Source: Marinicella gelatinilytica
GTDB taxonomy: Bacteria; Pseudomonadota; Gammaproteobacteria; Xanthomonadales; Marinicellaceae
Assembly: GCF_026410405.1 (NCBI RefSeq)
Contig: NZ_JAPMLN010000011.1
Coordinates: 39,627-103,626, forward strand
DNA length: 64,000 nt
Direction of reading: 5' to 3'
Below, one piece after another: positions 38,623 through 48,312 of the stretch; within the stretch, counting starts at the first letter, position 1; each line of letters begins with the position of its first letter. The translations under genes and the position numbers were made by a program. The notes beneath the pieces were generated by a model. That model saw only the letters and a list, made by a program, of their open reading frames with translations. It had not been told where the DNA came from and ran no database searches.

Positions 38623-40440
38623 TTACGCTTTTTTCTCTTCAATATACTCATCCACCAACTGTTCCATAATGGTCAGTGGCACGGCGCCGTTGGTGAGGAT
38701 AACGCGGTGGAAGTCGCGGATATCGAATTCATCGCCGAGTTCTTTGTGGGCTCGTTCGCGAAGCATCAGGATATGGCGCATGCCCATTTTATAGGCAGTT
38801 GCCTGGCCGGGCATGACGAAGTAGCGTTCAATTTCAGCGATGACATCGGATTCGGCCATGCCGGTGTTGGTCAGCATATAATCAATGGCTTGTTCGCGGC
38901 TCCAGCGTTTGGCGTGGATACCGGTGTCGACCACCAGTCTAACCGCGCGGAACAATTCGGCTTGTAAACGGCCGATGTTGTCGTAAGGCTTGCCTTCGTA
39001 CAAGCCCATTTCATAAGCGAGGCGCTCGGCGTAAAGGGCCCAGCCTTCTGAATAAGCGGTGAACGGAATAAGACGTCTGAAAAATGGTAAATCTTCTTGT
39101 TCCTGTTGAATGGCAATTTGAAAATGGTGACCGGGAATGCCTTCGTGGTAGGCTAAAGTCATCATACCGTATTTTGGTGTGGCTTTGATGTCGTAGAGAT
39201 TGGCATAAAATATGCCGGGACGTGAACCATCCATGGCCGGTCCTTGGTAGTAAGCGCCCGGTGAGGTTTTTTCTTTAAATTCAGGGATGCGTTGTACTGC
39301 CATGTCGGCTTTTGGCAGGTCATAAAATACCGCAGCCAACTCCGGTTGAATGTCATCTAAGATGGTTTCATAATCGGCCAGAATTTGCATCCGGCCTTCT
39401 TTGGAATCTGAATAATAGAATTGTTCGCTGTTGGCCAGATTTTCGATGCTGGCTGAAAAGCCCCGGGTGGTGTCCCAGCCTTCCTGATCAAGCACGGCAA
39501 GAATTTCGGCCTGAATTCGATCCACCTCACTGAGTCCGTATTGATGAATCTCATCGGCAGAGGTTCGTGTGGTGGTGAATAATTCTAAGGCTGTTTTATA
39601 AAAAGCATCACCGTCCGGTAAATCCCAAACACCATTATTCTCATCAACCTTTTTATCTAAATGAATAAAGTAATCAATTAGATTTTGATAGGCAGGATAA
39701 ACAGCGGTTTCGATAACTTTTTTGGCTTCTTGCGCCAATTTTTGTTGTGCTGACTCATCCAGTTTGGCTTTCTCCATTTTCTTTAACAGGCTGATCATTA
39801 AAATATTGTCTTCAGGCGCTGTCTCAACAAAACCCTGCATTTCATCCACCACCTTTGTGACCACAAACTGGGGTGGTAAAATGCCCAGTTGTTCACGGTG
39901 TTTCAAGCCTTCGAGCACTTGTGAAAATTTTAACTCCACGGCTTTTAAGCGCGCAATATAATCCTCAGCATCACCTTTGTCTTCAATCTGGTGGGTACTC
40001 TCCATAAAAGAAGGGAAATTACTTTGTACGCCGAATAATTGATTCACGGGATAGTTATGAAAACGAAAGCGTTGGTTTTCCACCATCAGACCCAGTAAGG
40101 AGGCCATGACGTCTTTTGACATTTTATCAGCGGGATCTAAATCGGCATCTTCATATGACATGAGGGTGTCGTAAGTTTGTTGAAGATCACGCATCAATTT
40201 ATCACCGGATTCAATGCTGGCATCATCAAGTTTGGCGTTGTGACCATCAATGCCAAGTGGTTCCAGTACCCTTAGCGAGGATAAGGTTTCGGGGCTATCC
40301 TTAACAAATTTAATGGCTGTTTTACCAAAGAATAAATTGATGTCATAAGGTTTAAAATACCAGACATGAATAAAGAACAAGCCTGCCAACAGCAGCATGG
40401 TGAGTAGAAAAAACCCAATATATTTAAAAACGCGTTTCAT
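38623..40440 (-). CDS. DUF885 family protein (putative zinc peptidase), membrane-anchored
   Basis: A 605-residue protein with an N-terminal membrane anchor (about 8-28) and a large helical DUF885 body. The metal motif HEGIPGHHFQ contains the HExxH-like histidines, so a zinc-peptidase role is likely but unproven. Other conserved stretches are AYSEGWALYAERLAYEMG and YFVMPGQATAYKMG. It probably faces the periplasm. It lies divergent to the kynurenine-pathway operon and has its own upstream region. Confidence 0.85.
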   Translation of the reverse strand: MKRVFKYIGFFLLTMLLLAGLFFIHVWYFKPYDINLFFGKTAIKFVKDSPETLSSLRVLEPLGIDGHNAKLDDASIESGDKLMRDLQQTYDTLMSYEDADLDPADKMSKDVMASLLGLMVENQRFRFHNYPVNQLFGVQSNFPSFMESTHQIEDKGDAEDYIARLKAVELKFSQVLEGLKHREQLGILPPQFVVTKVVDEMQGFVETAPEDNILMISLLKKMEKAKLDESAQQKLAQEAKKVIETAVYPAYQNLIDYFIHLDKKVDENNGVWDLPDGDAFYKTALELFTTTRTSADEIHQYGLSEVDRIQAEILAVLDQEGWDTTRGFSASIENLANSEQFYYSDSKEGRMQILADYETILDDIQPELAAVFYDLPKADMAVQRIPEFKEKTSPGAYYQGPAMDGSRPGIFYANLYDIKATPKYGMMTLAYHEGIPGHHFQIAIQQEQEDLPFFRRLIPFTAYSEGWALYAERLAYEMGLYEGKPYDNIGRLQAELFRAVRLVVDTGIHAKRWSREQAIDYMLTNTGMAESDVIAEIERYFVMPGQATAYKMGMRHILMLRERAHKELGDEFDIRDFHRVILTNGAVPLTIMEQLVDEYIEEKKA

Positions 40441-40595
40441 GATTGATGACCTCTTTTTTGTCAGTGTGCTTTAATTTGGCATTTGAGCGGGCTATCTTTT
40501 ACAATGCTTATGAAGACAGTCGCTGAAAAATGTCGTTTTATTGTCTGCTTCTGATAAGTTTAAGTCCAGTAACAATGTTAAATGAGGTGCAAAAT

Positions 40596-41027
40596 ATGCA
40601 AGAAGTCATGGCTGAGAAAGCCCCGGAACCGGTTGGTCCTTACCCACATGCGCGGCAAGTGGGTGATTTTCTGTTTTTATCAGGTATGGGGCCACGGGCT
40701 GCGGGGCAAAAAGACATTCCGGGGGTGACGCTGGATGATCAGGGGCAGATTGCTGACTATTGTATTGAAACCCAAACCCGTCAACTATTTACTAATTTAA
40801 ATGCGGTGTTAACATCCGCCGGAGCCCAGTGGTCTGATTTGGTGGATATTACGGTGTTTTTAACCAATATGGATGATGATTTTAAGACCTTTAATCGTGT
40901 CTATGCTGAGTACTTCACCGATAACAAGCCTTGTCGCACCACAGTTGAGGTCAATAAGCTGCCAACGCCGATTGCTGTTGAATTAAAATGTATGGCCTAC
41001 AAACCCGGAGGAACAAACCATGCTTAA
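40596..41027 (+). CDS. RidA family protein, probable 2-aminomuconate deaminase
   Basis: A 143-residue YjgF/YER057c/RidA protein with the family motifs [28 protein letters not shown] and [22 protein letters not shown]. Some RidA members deaminate 2-aminomuconate in the nitrobenzoate/kynurenine pathway. The next two genes are the dioxygenase and decarboxylase of that pathway, so this role is likely here. The start at 40596 is set by GAGGT seven bases upstream; earlier ATGs (40530, 40575) lack such a site. It overlaps haaO by 8 bp. Confidence 0.8.
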   Translation: MQEVMAEKAPEPVGPYPHARQVGDFLFLSGMGPRAAGQKDIPGVTLDDQGQIADYCIETQTRQLFTNLNAVLTSAGAQWSDLVDITVFLTNMDDDFKTFNRVYAEYFTDNKPCRTTVEVNKLPTPIAVELKCMAYKPGGTNHA

Positions 41028-41550
41028 ACCGCTACCGCCGTTTAATTTTAAAGCCTGGATTGAGGAACACCGTGATCAGCTTAAACCGCCGGTGTGTAAT
41101 AAACAGGTCTATGAACAAGACGATTTTATTATTATGGTGGTTGGCGGGCCCAATGGTCGACGGGATTACCACTATGATGAAGGTCCTGAGTTTTTCTATC
41201 AGCTCGAAGGTGAGATGTGTCTTAAAACCCAGCAAAACGGTCAGGTGGTGGATTATCCCATTAAAGCCGGGGAGATTTTCTTATTGCCGCCGAAAATGCC
41301 CCACTCGCCGGTACGATATGCCGATTCCATCGGTTTAGTGGTTGAGCGTAAACGGCTGGCCGACGAACAAGATGGGTTGTTATGGTACTGCGAACACTGT
41401 AACCATAAGTTGTACGAAGAATATTTTCATTTACGAAGTATTGAAAAAGACTTTTTGCCGGTGTTTGACCGCTTTTTTGCCGATGAACAATTACGCGCCT
41501 GTGACCAGTGCGGTACAGTAATGCCGGACAGCAATCAATTGGAGTTATAA
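41020..41550 (+). CDS. haaO: 3-hydroxyanthranilate 3,4-dioxygenase
   Basis: A 176-residue cupin dioxygenase that opens the ring of 3-hydroxyanthranilate. The Fe(II) ligands are visible as His51 and Glu57 ([12 protein letters not shown]) and His95 ([11 protein letters not shown]). The bacterial rubredoxin-like second metal site is present as CEHC (124-127) and CDQC (161-164). All residues fit the well-studied Cupriavidus enzyme. It overlaps the RidA gene by 8 bp and the decarboxylase gene by one base (TAATG). Confidence 0.95.
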   Translation: MLKPLPPFNFKAWIEEHRDQLKPPVCNKQVYEQDDFIIMVVGGPNGRRDYHYDEGPEFFYQLEGEMCLKTQQNGQVVDYPIKAGEIFLLPPKMPHSPVRYADSIGLVVERKRLADEQDGLLWYCEHCNHKLYEEYFHLRSIEKDFLPVFDRFFADEQLRACDQCGTVMPDSNQLEL

Positions 41551-42563
41551 TGTTAACCATCGATATACACACCCATATTTTACCCAAAGAATGGCCTGAT
41601 TTAGCCGAACGTTATGGTTATGGCGGTTTTGTACAATTACAGCACGATGGCTGCGGTTGTGCGAAGATGTTGAAAGATGGCCGTCATTTCAGGGATGTTG
41701 AGCCCAATGTCTGGGATCCCAAAACCCGTTTACAGGAGTGCGATGACCATGGCGTTCATGTGCAGGTTTTATCCACGGTACCGGTGATGTTTTCCTATTG
41801 GGCCAAAGGCCGCGATACCCATGATTTATCACAATTGTTAAACGATGATATGGCTGTCACAGTGGCCGGCAACCCCAGGCGATTTGTCGGTTTAGGCACT
41901 TTGCCGATGCAAGCGCCGGATTTGGCGGTGAAAGAATTGACTCGTTGCGTCAAAGAACTGGGACTGGCAGGTGTGCAAATTGGCAGCCATGTTAATGACT
42001 GGAATCTCAATGCCCCGGAATTGTTCGAAGTATTCGCCGCCGCCGAGGAATTGGGTGCAGCGGTGTTCGTGCATCCCTGGGATATGATGGGACAAAAAGA
42101 CATGAGCGATTACTGGTTGCCGTGGTTGGTGGGCATGCCGGCAGAAACCTCGCGTGCCATTTGTTCGATGATATTTGGCGGCGTGTTAGAACGTTTGCCG
42201 AATTTGCGAATTGCTTTTGCCCATGGTGGTGGTTCGTTTCCGGCCACTTTGGGGCGCATTAAACACGGATTTGATGTGCGCCCGGATCTGGTGGCGGTGG
42301 ATAATAACATTTCACCGGAGCAGTATTTAGACCGGATTTATCTGGATACCCTGGTACATGAAGCTCAGATGCTGGATTATGTGGTGAATTTAATGGGGCC
42401 TGATCGCTTGGCCTTGGGGACCGATTACCCGTTTCCTTTGGGTGAGTTACAACCGGGGCAACTGATTCATTCCATGCCGTATGATGACAGCATAAAACAA
42501 CGCTTGTTGGCCGGCACGGCCTTGGAGTGGCTCAATTTAAGCGCCACGCAATTTAATGACTGA
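41550..42563 (+). CDS. 2-amino-3-carboxymuconate-6-semialdehyde decarboxylase (ACMSD)
   Basis: A 337-residue amidohydrolase-fold zinc enzyme. The first metal motif is [12 protein letters not shown] (His7, His9). Further ligands are in [20 protein letters not shown] and [10 protein letters not shown]. It converts the unstable dioxygenase product into 2-aminomuconate semialdehyde and so keeps it from becoming quinolinate. The ATG at 41550 has a GGAG site and overlaps the haaO stop. The gene overlaps the cyclase gene by 8 bp. Confidence 0.93.
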   Translation: MLTIDIHTHILPKEWPDLAERYGYGGFVQLQHDGCGCAKMLKDGRHFRDVEPNVWDPKTRLQECDDHGVHVQVLSTVPVMFSYWAKGRDTHDLSQLLNDDMAVTVAGNPRRFVGLGTLPMQAPDLAVKELTRCVKELGLAGVQIGSHVNDWNLNAPELFEVFAAAEELGAAVFVHPWDMMGQKDMSDYWLPWLVGMPAETSRAICSMIFGGVLERLPNLRIAFAHGGGSFPATLGRIKHGFDVRPDLVAVDNNISPEQYLDRIYLDTLVHEAQMLDYVVNLMGPDRLALGTDYPFPLGELQPGQLIHSMPYDDSIKQRLLAGTALEWLNLSATQFND

Positions 42564-43371
42564 CAACACCATGGCGCCATCGGGTATTTCTCTGGCCATT
42601 CCGCTCCAGTTTAATGGGCCACAGCCAAACCATTTCGGCGCCCCGCCGGCAACGGCACAAGCCATGCAAAGCGGTGAATTTATTGGCGATACCGCACAAG
42701 GTGGTTCTTGTAACGCGGAGCAAGTGACGTTAAATCCACATTGTAATGGTACCCACACAGAGACCATAGGCCATATTATCGAAGATAATAATCAGCAATT
42801 CGCGCCTTATCAGGTGATTCAGTCTCCTTTAGTCAAAGCCTATGTCTTGACCGTACAACCGACTCAGAATTATCAAGGTAGTGAAAGCTATACCCCGGCA
42901 ATCAGCGACCGGGATGCGGTGATTTGTCAAGATATGTTGTCGGGTGTCCATAATTACTTACAGGTCGTAAAAGCTTTGATTATCAGAACCCTACCTAATG
43001 ATAACAGTAAAAAATGGCGACAATACGGGGACAAATGGCAACCGCCCTTTTTTACCCACCAAGCGATGCAGTGGTTGGTTAATGAAACTGATATTGAACA
43101 TTTATTGGTGGATATGCCCAGTATTGATAAAATGTATGATGACGGTATGCTCAGTAATCATCGCCTGTTCTGGCAGATTGACCAACAGGGCCGATGGTTA
43201 AAGGGTGATCAACGTCATAAAACCATCACAGAAATGATTTATGTGCCGGATGAGGTGGTCGATGGTTTGTATTGTTTAAACTTGCAAGTGGCAGCCTGGC
43301 AGCTTAATGCGGTACCGGCCAATCCGGTGCTGTTGCCACTAACTCATGCCTCAACCCTGGATTTGGGTTAA
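42556..43371 (+). CDS. cyclase family metal hydrolase, possible kynurenine formamidase
   Basis: A 271-residue protein of the cyclase/KynB superfamily. The metal-binding motif HxxGTHTE...H is at residues 62-73 ([13 protein letters not shown]). The usual Asp after GTHx is Glu here. Bacterial kynurenine formamidase KynB belongs to this superfamily, and the gene is coupled to ACMSD by an 8-bp overlap. I infer N-formylkynurenine hydrolysis. It is longer than typical KynB (about 210 residues), so another pathway amide or lactone could be the substrate. Confidence 0.7.
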   Translation: MTDNTMAPSGISLAIPLQFNGPQPNHFGAPPATAQAMQSGEFIGDTAQGGSCNAEQVTLNPHCNGTHTETIGHIIEDNNQQFAPYQVIQSPLVKAYVLTVQPTQNYQGSESYTPAISDRDAVICQDMLSGVHNYLQVVKALIIRTLPNDNSKKWRQYGDKWQPPFFTHQAMQWLVNETDIEHLLVDMPSIDKMYDDGMLSNHRLFWQIDQQGRWLKGDQRHKTITEMIYVPDEVVDGLYCLNLQVAAWQLNAVPANPVLLPLTHASTLDLG

Positions 43372-43406
43372 TGGATTGTTAACAGAGTATTGCTATAATC
43401 CTGAAC

Positions 43407-44522
43407 ATGCGTCGCAATATGTTCAGTCAACAGAAAAAAAAGCGAAAAGCCGGATGGTTGGGTTTTTTGTTGCTGCTGTTGGTTGTGTTTATTGGTTTTC
43501 GGCTGTATTTACCCACTTTAGTTAAAAACCATGTCAATCAGGTGCTCAATGACTTGCCCGGTTATCAAGGTTCGGTGGCGGATATTGATATTGCCCTGAT
43601 TCGTGGTGCTTATGTGGTCAATGATTTACGTTTACAGCGACGTGATGCCAAAACTGACGTGCCATTTTTAACCATCCCACAGGCCGATATTTCCATTCAA
43701 TGGCGCGCCCTGTTCAACGGTAAAATTGTCAGTGAAATATACCTCAATGAACCGCAATTAATTTACGTCTTTGAAGACCAGCTTCAAGACAACCAAGAAG
43801 AACCCGATACCAAGGATTGGACTGACGCACTGGATGATTTGGTGCCGATTGATATTAACCATTTAAACATTGAAAACGGGCGCCTGGGTCTGGTTAAAGT
43901 TAAAGCCGAACCGACCTTAGATATTTACATGGATCAACTGCAGTTAACGGCGGATAATTTACAGTTGGTGAAAAGCGACGAACAAAATCTGCCCTCGCCG
44001 ATTAAAGCCACGGCTGTCACCATCGGTCAAGGCCGAACCGCCTTAGAAGGTCGGGTTAACATCGTTAAACAGGTTCCTGATATGGATGTCAGTCTCAGTA
44101 TTGAGAAGATTAATGTAACTGCCTTAAACAGCCTGACCCTGCATTATGCCAATGTCGATTTTGCCTCTGGACAGCTGGATGTATTTAGTGAAGTGGCAAT
44201 CGCGGATGGTTATATGAAAGGCTATTTAAAACCGCTGTTAACCGACGCCAAACTGATTGATCAGGGTGATGGTTTTTTCAGGCGCTTATGGGAAGGCGTG
44301 GTCGGTGTTTTTAAATTTATTCTTAAAAACCAGTCCACCGACAAAGTTGCCACAAAAATTCCCTTCGAGGGTGATTTAAATAATGTCGAAGCCGGCGCCT
44401 GGCAAACCTTTGTGAATATTTTAAGAAACGCATGGGTTAAAGCGTTTCAGGAAAACATCGATGAAGACATCGAGTTTTCAGATGTGAAAGAAGAAGCCGA
44501 AGCACAGCAAGATAAGCCATAA
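43407..44522 (+). CDS. DUF748 (AsmA-like) membrane-anchored protein
   Basis: A 371-residue protein with a basic N-terminus and a membrane helix (about 17-36). The rest is beta-rich with the DUF748/AsmA-like pattern (VADIDIALIRGAYVVNDLRL, FLTIPQADISIQWRALFNGKIVSEI). AsmA-like proteins are linked to phospholipid transport or envelope upkeep. The tail is acidic. It lies 35 bp after the cyclase gene and may be read through from it, but a metabolic link is not evident. An ATG at 43419 is another possible start. Confidence 0.78.
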   Translation: MRRNMFSQQKKKRKAGWLGFLLLLLVVFIGFRLYLPTLVKNHVNQVLNDLPGYQGSVADIDIALIRGAYVVNDLRLQRRDAKTDVPFLTIPQADISIQWRALFNGKIVSEIYLNEPQLIYVFEDQLQDNQEEPDTKDWTDALDDLVPIDINHLNIENGRLGLVKVKAEPTLDIYMDQLQLTADNLQLVKSDEQNLPSPIKATAVTIGQGRTALEGRVNIVKQVPDMDVSLSIEKINVTALNSLTLHYANVDFASGQLDVFSEVAIADGYMKGYLKPLLTDAKLIDQGDGFFRRLWEGVVGVFKFILKNQSTDKVATKIPFEGDLNNVEAGAWQTFVNILRNAWVKAFQENIDEDIEFSDVKEEAEAQQDKP

Positions 44523-44547
44523 AAAAAGCCGCCTTGTTCGGCGGCTT
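44521..44547 (-). terminator. terminator for the minus-strand repeat-protein gene
   Basis: AAGCCGCC and GGCGGCTT form a perfect stem around TTGTTC. Read on the minus strand the hairpin is followed by a T-run. It overlaps the stop of the DUF748 gene. Confidence 0.8.
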
Positions 44548-44569
44548 ATCGTGAACAGGGATTAAAAAC

Positions 44570-46852
44570 TTAATCTAATCCGGATCGAAAAATAAAGTCC
44601 GGTTTCAAAATCATATTGATGTTGGTGATGTCATAATTGCCACTGAGAACAATAGGATCTGCGGTTAATGGATTGCATAGTCCATCAAAACAATAATCGC
44701 CACCGTACTTGACATCGACCAGAGCGCCACGGCCTTGGGTGACCAAAAAGTAAGTATCCGAGGGTAAACCTGAAGTTTTCCATTTACCATTATTTGACTC
44801 ATAGCTGCCGTAGAATTCACCTTGACTGTTATATACATTGACATCAATGTTGGAAAGGCCGACTGTGGTTTCGCTGTGAAATAATCGACCGGCCAGGCTA
44901 CCACCTTGCGCTAAACCAAAGGAATAATAAGCACCACTTTTCTGGCCGGCATCTGGGCTGCCACCCAAAACAATGGGCGTACCGGTGGTGACATCACAGC
45001 CGGATCCGGGGCAACTTATGCCGTCATAAAGTATATCGACCCAAGAGCCCGCTGCTGCAGGATGAATTCCAGGGAAAGGTAAGTTCGAACCATTGTTGGT
45101 TTTGGCGTAATAAGTACCGGCTGGTAAACCTGGAACAGTGAAATTGCCATTGACATTTGTGGTGGCCCAATGGGCAAACAAGCCATTGTCATCATATACT
45201 AAAACGTGGACACCTGCTAAAGGTGCTGCGGTGCTTAAATCAGTGATGGCACCGGAAAAGCTCAGACCTGTGTTGAGCGCAAAATCAATACCCGTGGTGG
45301 TGGCATCCCCTTCCGGATCAGGTGATCCCGACAGAGGGTCATAAGCATTAACGGTTATGTTAACCGCGGTCAAATCACAGGTCACACCCGGGCAGTCAAT
45401 ATTGCCGGTGGTTTCATATTTTTGCATAATATAATCGGAGATAAAGTTACCGGCAAACATATCACCTGTGCGGGCTGAATAGTTGCCTGCAGGTAAAGCC
45501 TTTGCTGACGTGTAGACACCAGTGACTGGGTTAGCGTAAGCGCCACCGGCCACATGACCGTTCATATCATAAAATTGTACAAAAGGCCGCTCTCCAGTGA
45601 TTGGCAATCCACTGATTTCATCAGTAACGGTTCCCGTAATAAGACCGCCATGATCCAGCAAAAAGTCAATGCCGCCTCGTTGCTCTTTTGAGCCTACAGT
45701 AATCGGTGTTCCACTCATCCGGTCACAACCCGAAAAAGGACAAGGTCTATCGGCATAAAGCTCTCTTACATGAAAAGCATTGGGATTAGAGTTACTGCCC
45801 TCAGCAAAATAAGTGCCGGGTAATAAGCCACCGATTGAATAGGCACCGGTTGCAGAAGGATTTGAATTAGTACCCTCTACCGCTATATATTGGACATGAT
45901 AACCATTATCAGAAGTGAACAACACAACGCCCGGATCTTCCAAAGGTAGTGACGAGCTTGCATCCAAAACGAAGCCTTGTATTTTAGCGCCTATTTCCAA
46001 AGTAAAATCAATATCAGATTTGGTGACACCATTGATTAAAGTCACCGGCTCACCGATACCTTCTAAAGCTGAGTATAAACAGCTATTACATTGAATGCCT
46101 TTATATACTTCTGGAATATGCTGGGTATTCTGTGACCAGCGATCTAAGAAAACCTGGTAAGTACCTCCAGGAATGCCGCTGATTGTATATTTCCCTAATC
46201 CATCATATTGAATTGCACCATCCAAATCCCAATAAAATGATGGATCATTGGGTTTAATAATGACAAGATCCAGGGTATCGACCTGGTCATTGGTGATACT
46301 ATCGACAATGTATCCGGTCAAGGTTGCACCAATTGTTAAGTTTAAATTATGACCGACAGAGCTTTCGCCGGAAGCCAAGGAAATATGACTATCAGCTGGT
46401 GGGTCGTAGTGATTATGGAATTGTGTTCCGGTTGTTGTCCAAATGGCATTAACGAAATTATCAACTTGATCAAAAGCGCCCACATAATAATTACCGGCAA
46501 CTAAGTTTTCAAAGGAATAACCGCCAAGTGAATCTGTGTTTTGTGATTCAATGAAGCTTTCACTATCAGCGTTATACAAACTCACAAGTAAGCCACTTAC
46601 CAAAGAGCCGCTGCTGAATACTTGACCGGTGATTTTAGCTGTACCTGAACCTTTTACAAAAGGTTTTTGTTTGGCTAATTGGTTTTTTAGTTGCTTGGCT
46701 CTGTGCTTAAATTGTTCTTCAGTAATCAAGTTTTCAGCGTTTAAATCCTGGTAAATTTGTAATTGCTGCTCTGCTGAAAGTATTTGTTTGGCTTGTAAGC
46801 CACTAAATACCAGTGAAAGTGTAAGCATAAGAAAAATTGTCATGTGCTTCAT
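44570..46852 (-). CDS. large secreted protein of tandem carboxypeptidase-regulatory-like domains
   Basis: A 760-residue secreted protein with a signal peptide (MKHMTIFLMLTLSLVFSGLQ) and a short charged helix. Six or so Ig-like carboxypeptidase-regulatory/SdrD-B-type domains follow, each with an ItGxV...Y...GLPAGTYY pattern. Most repeats carry a cysteine pair spaced by 3-4 residues (CNSC, CPFSGC, CPGVTC, CPGSGC, CFDGLC), followed by a (T)PI(V/T) segment. The start at 46852 has a GGAGAGG site; the ATG 12 bp upstream overlaps that site. Probably a surface or released protein; ligand unknown. Confidence 0.8.
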   Translation of the reverse strand: MKHMTIFLMLTLSLVFSGLQAKQILSAEQQLQIYQDLNAENLITEEQFKHRAKQLKNQLAKQKPFVKGSGTAKITGQVFSSGSLVSGLLVSLYNADSESFIESQNTDSLGGYSFENLVAGNYYVGAFDQVDNFVNAIWTTTGTQFHNHYDPPADSHISLASGESSVGHNLNLTIGATLTGYIVDSITNDQVDTLDLVIIKPNDPSFYWDLDGAIQYDGLGKYTISGIPGGTYQVFLDRWSQNTQHIPEVYKGIQCNSCLYSALEGIGEPVTLINGVTKSDIDFTLEIGAKIQGFVLDASSSLPLEDPGVVLFTSDNGYHVQYIAVEGTNSNPSATGAYSIGGLLPGTYFAEGSNSNPNAFHVRELYADRPCPFSGCDRMSGTPITVGSKEQRGGIDFLLDHGGLITGTVTDEISGLPITGERPFVQFYDMNGHVAGGAYANPVTGVYTSAKALPAGNYSARTGDMFAGNFISDYIMQKYETTGNIDCPGVTCDLTAVNITVNAYDPLSGSPDPEGDATTTGIDFALNTGLSFSGAITDLSTAAPLAGVHVLVYDDNGLFAHWATTNVNGNFTVPGLPAGTYYAKTNNGSNLPFPGIHPAAAGSWVDILYDGISCPGSGCDVTTGTPIVLGGSPDAGQKSGAYYSFGLAQGGSLAGRLFHSETTVGLSNIDVNVYNSQGEFYGSYESNNGKWKTSGLPSDTYFLVTQGRGALVDVKYGGDYCFDGLCNPLTADPIVLSGNYDITNINMILKPDFIFRSGLD

Positions 46853-47040
46853 GGTCCTCTCCATAAATGTGATGCCTCATTTTTGAGGTCTACTACTATT
46901 ATATTACGGTTTTTATACAAAAAAATGACATGTTTTTTATAAATAGTCTTGTCACAAAAAAACAAAGCTCCAAGACCAGTCAACTATCGCACCCTTTAAA
47001 CGCATGGTTTATAATGAGTTTTTTAAAAATTGAATGCGCC

Positions 47041-48312
47041 ATGACTTTATCTCAAGACCTGACAAAAGCCCGACAACAGGCCGATCAATTAGATGCCACA
47101 GACGGTCTGTCTGGTTTCAGAAGTCAATTCCACATTCCCAGACATGCAGATGAAGCGGTGGTGTATTTTTGTGGTAATTCCCTGGGTTTACAGCCTAAAA
47201 AAACTGAAGAAGCCATGCAATTGGAGATGCAGAAGTGGCAACAAGATGCAGTTAACGGGCATTTCAGTGGGGATTTCCCCTGGATGACTTACCATGAGTT
47301 TTTACAGGAAACCGGTGCCGATTTAGTCGGAGCAAAACCGTCGGAAGTGGTGTATATGAATTCGCTGACGGCCAATTTACATTTTTTAATGGCCAGCTTC
47401 TATCGACCGCAAGGCCAAAAGCGAAAAATTCTTATTGAGGACCATGCGTTTCCCTCTGATCATTATGCCGCGGCTTCGCAGGTGGCTTGGCATGGTTATC
47501 ATGCCGAAACTGACCTGCTGTTACTAAAGCCACGTGAAGGTGAAGTTACTTTGCAGACCGAAGATATTCTCAAAACCATTGAACGAAATGCCGATGAACT
47601 GGCCTTGATTTTGCTGCCGGGTGTGCAATATTACACCGGTCAGGTGCTGGATATGGAAGCCATTACAAAAAAGGCGCAGCAATACGCTATTCCTGTGGGT
47701 TTTGATTTGGCCCATGCGGCCGGAAATATTGACATGGCGTTACATGATTGGGGGGTGGATTTTGCCGCCTGGTGTTCTTATAAATACCTTAATAGTGGGC
47801 CTGGTGCGGTGGCCGGTGCTTTTGTGCATGAGAAACACCATGATAAGGATTTACCCAGATTACAGGGTTGGTGGGGGCATGAAAAAACCAGTCGATTTGA
47901 TATGGACAATCAATTTAAACCGGCACCGGGTGCCGATGCCTGGCAGTTATCGAATCCGCCGATTTTATCGCTGGCGGCAGTACGGGCTTCCCTGGAAGTT
48001 TTTAAAGAAGCCGGCGGAATGAAGACGTTAACTGCTAAATCGAAGCAGTTAACCAGCTTTTTGCGGCAGATGCTGGAAGATTGTTGTGGTGATAAAGTGC
48101 AAATCTTAACCCCCGAAGACGCCCAGGGTTGCCAATTATCATTGGTTATCAAATCTGACAAACCGGGTAAAGCGGTTTATCAGGCCTTAACGGATGCCGG
48201 TATTGTGGTGGATTGGCGTGAACCTGATGTGATCCGAGTGGCACCGACACCGTTGTATAACAGCTTTCTTGACGCCTATCGTTTTGTCGAAACATTGGTG
48301 GCTGAATTATGA
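47041..48312 (+). CDS. kynU: kynureninase
   Basis: A 423-residue fold-type I PLP enzyme that cleaves 3-hydroxykynurenine (or kynurenine) to 3-hydroxyanthranilate (or anthranilate) and alanine. Motifs are VYFCGNSLGLQPK near the N-terminus, FDLAHAAGNIDMALHDWGVDFAAWCSYKYLNSGPG with the PLP lysine, and LQGWWGH with the arginine loop nearby. The start at 47041 (MTLSQDLTKARQ) fits the family better than the 37-residue longer version. It overlaps the monooxygenase gene by 4 bp (ATGA). Confidence 0.94.
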   Translation: MTLSQDLTKARQQADQLDATDGLSGFRSQFHIPRHADEAVVYFCGNSLGLQPKKTEEAMQLEMQKWQQDAVNGHFSGDFPWMTYHEFLQETGADLVGAKPSEVVYMNSLTANLHFLMASFYRPQGQKRKILIEDHAFPSDHYAAASQVAWHGYHAETDLLLLKPREGEVTLQTEDILKTIERNADELALILLPGVQYYTGQVLDMEAITKKAQQYAIPVGFDLAHAAGNIDMALHDWGVDFAAWCSYKYLNSGPGAVAGAFVHEKHHDKDLPRLQGWWGHEKTSRFDMDNQFKPAPGADAWQLSNPPILSLAAVRASLEVFKEAGGMKTLTAKSKQLTSFLRQMLEDCCGDKVQILTPEDAQGCQLSLVIKSDKPGKAVYQALTDAGIVVDWREPDVIRVAPTPLYNSFLDAYRFVETLVAEL

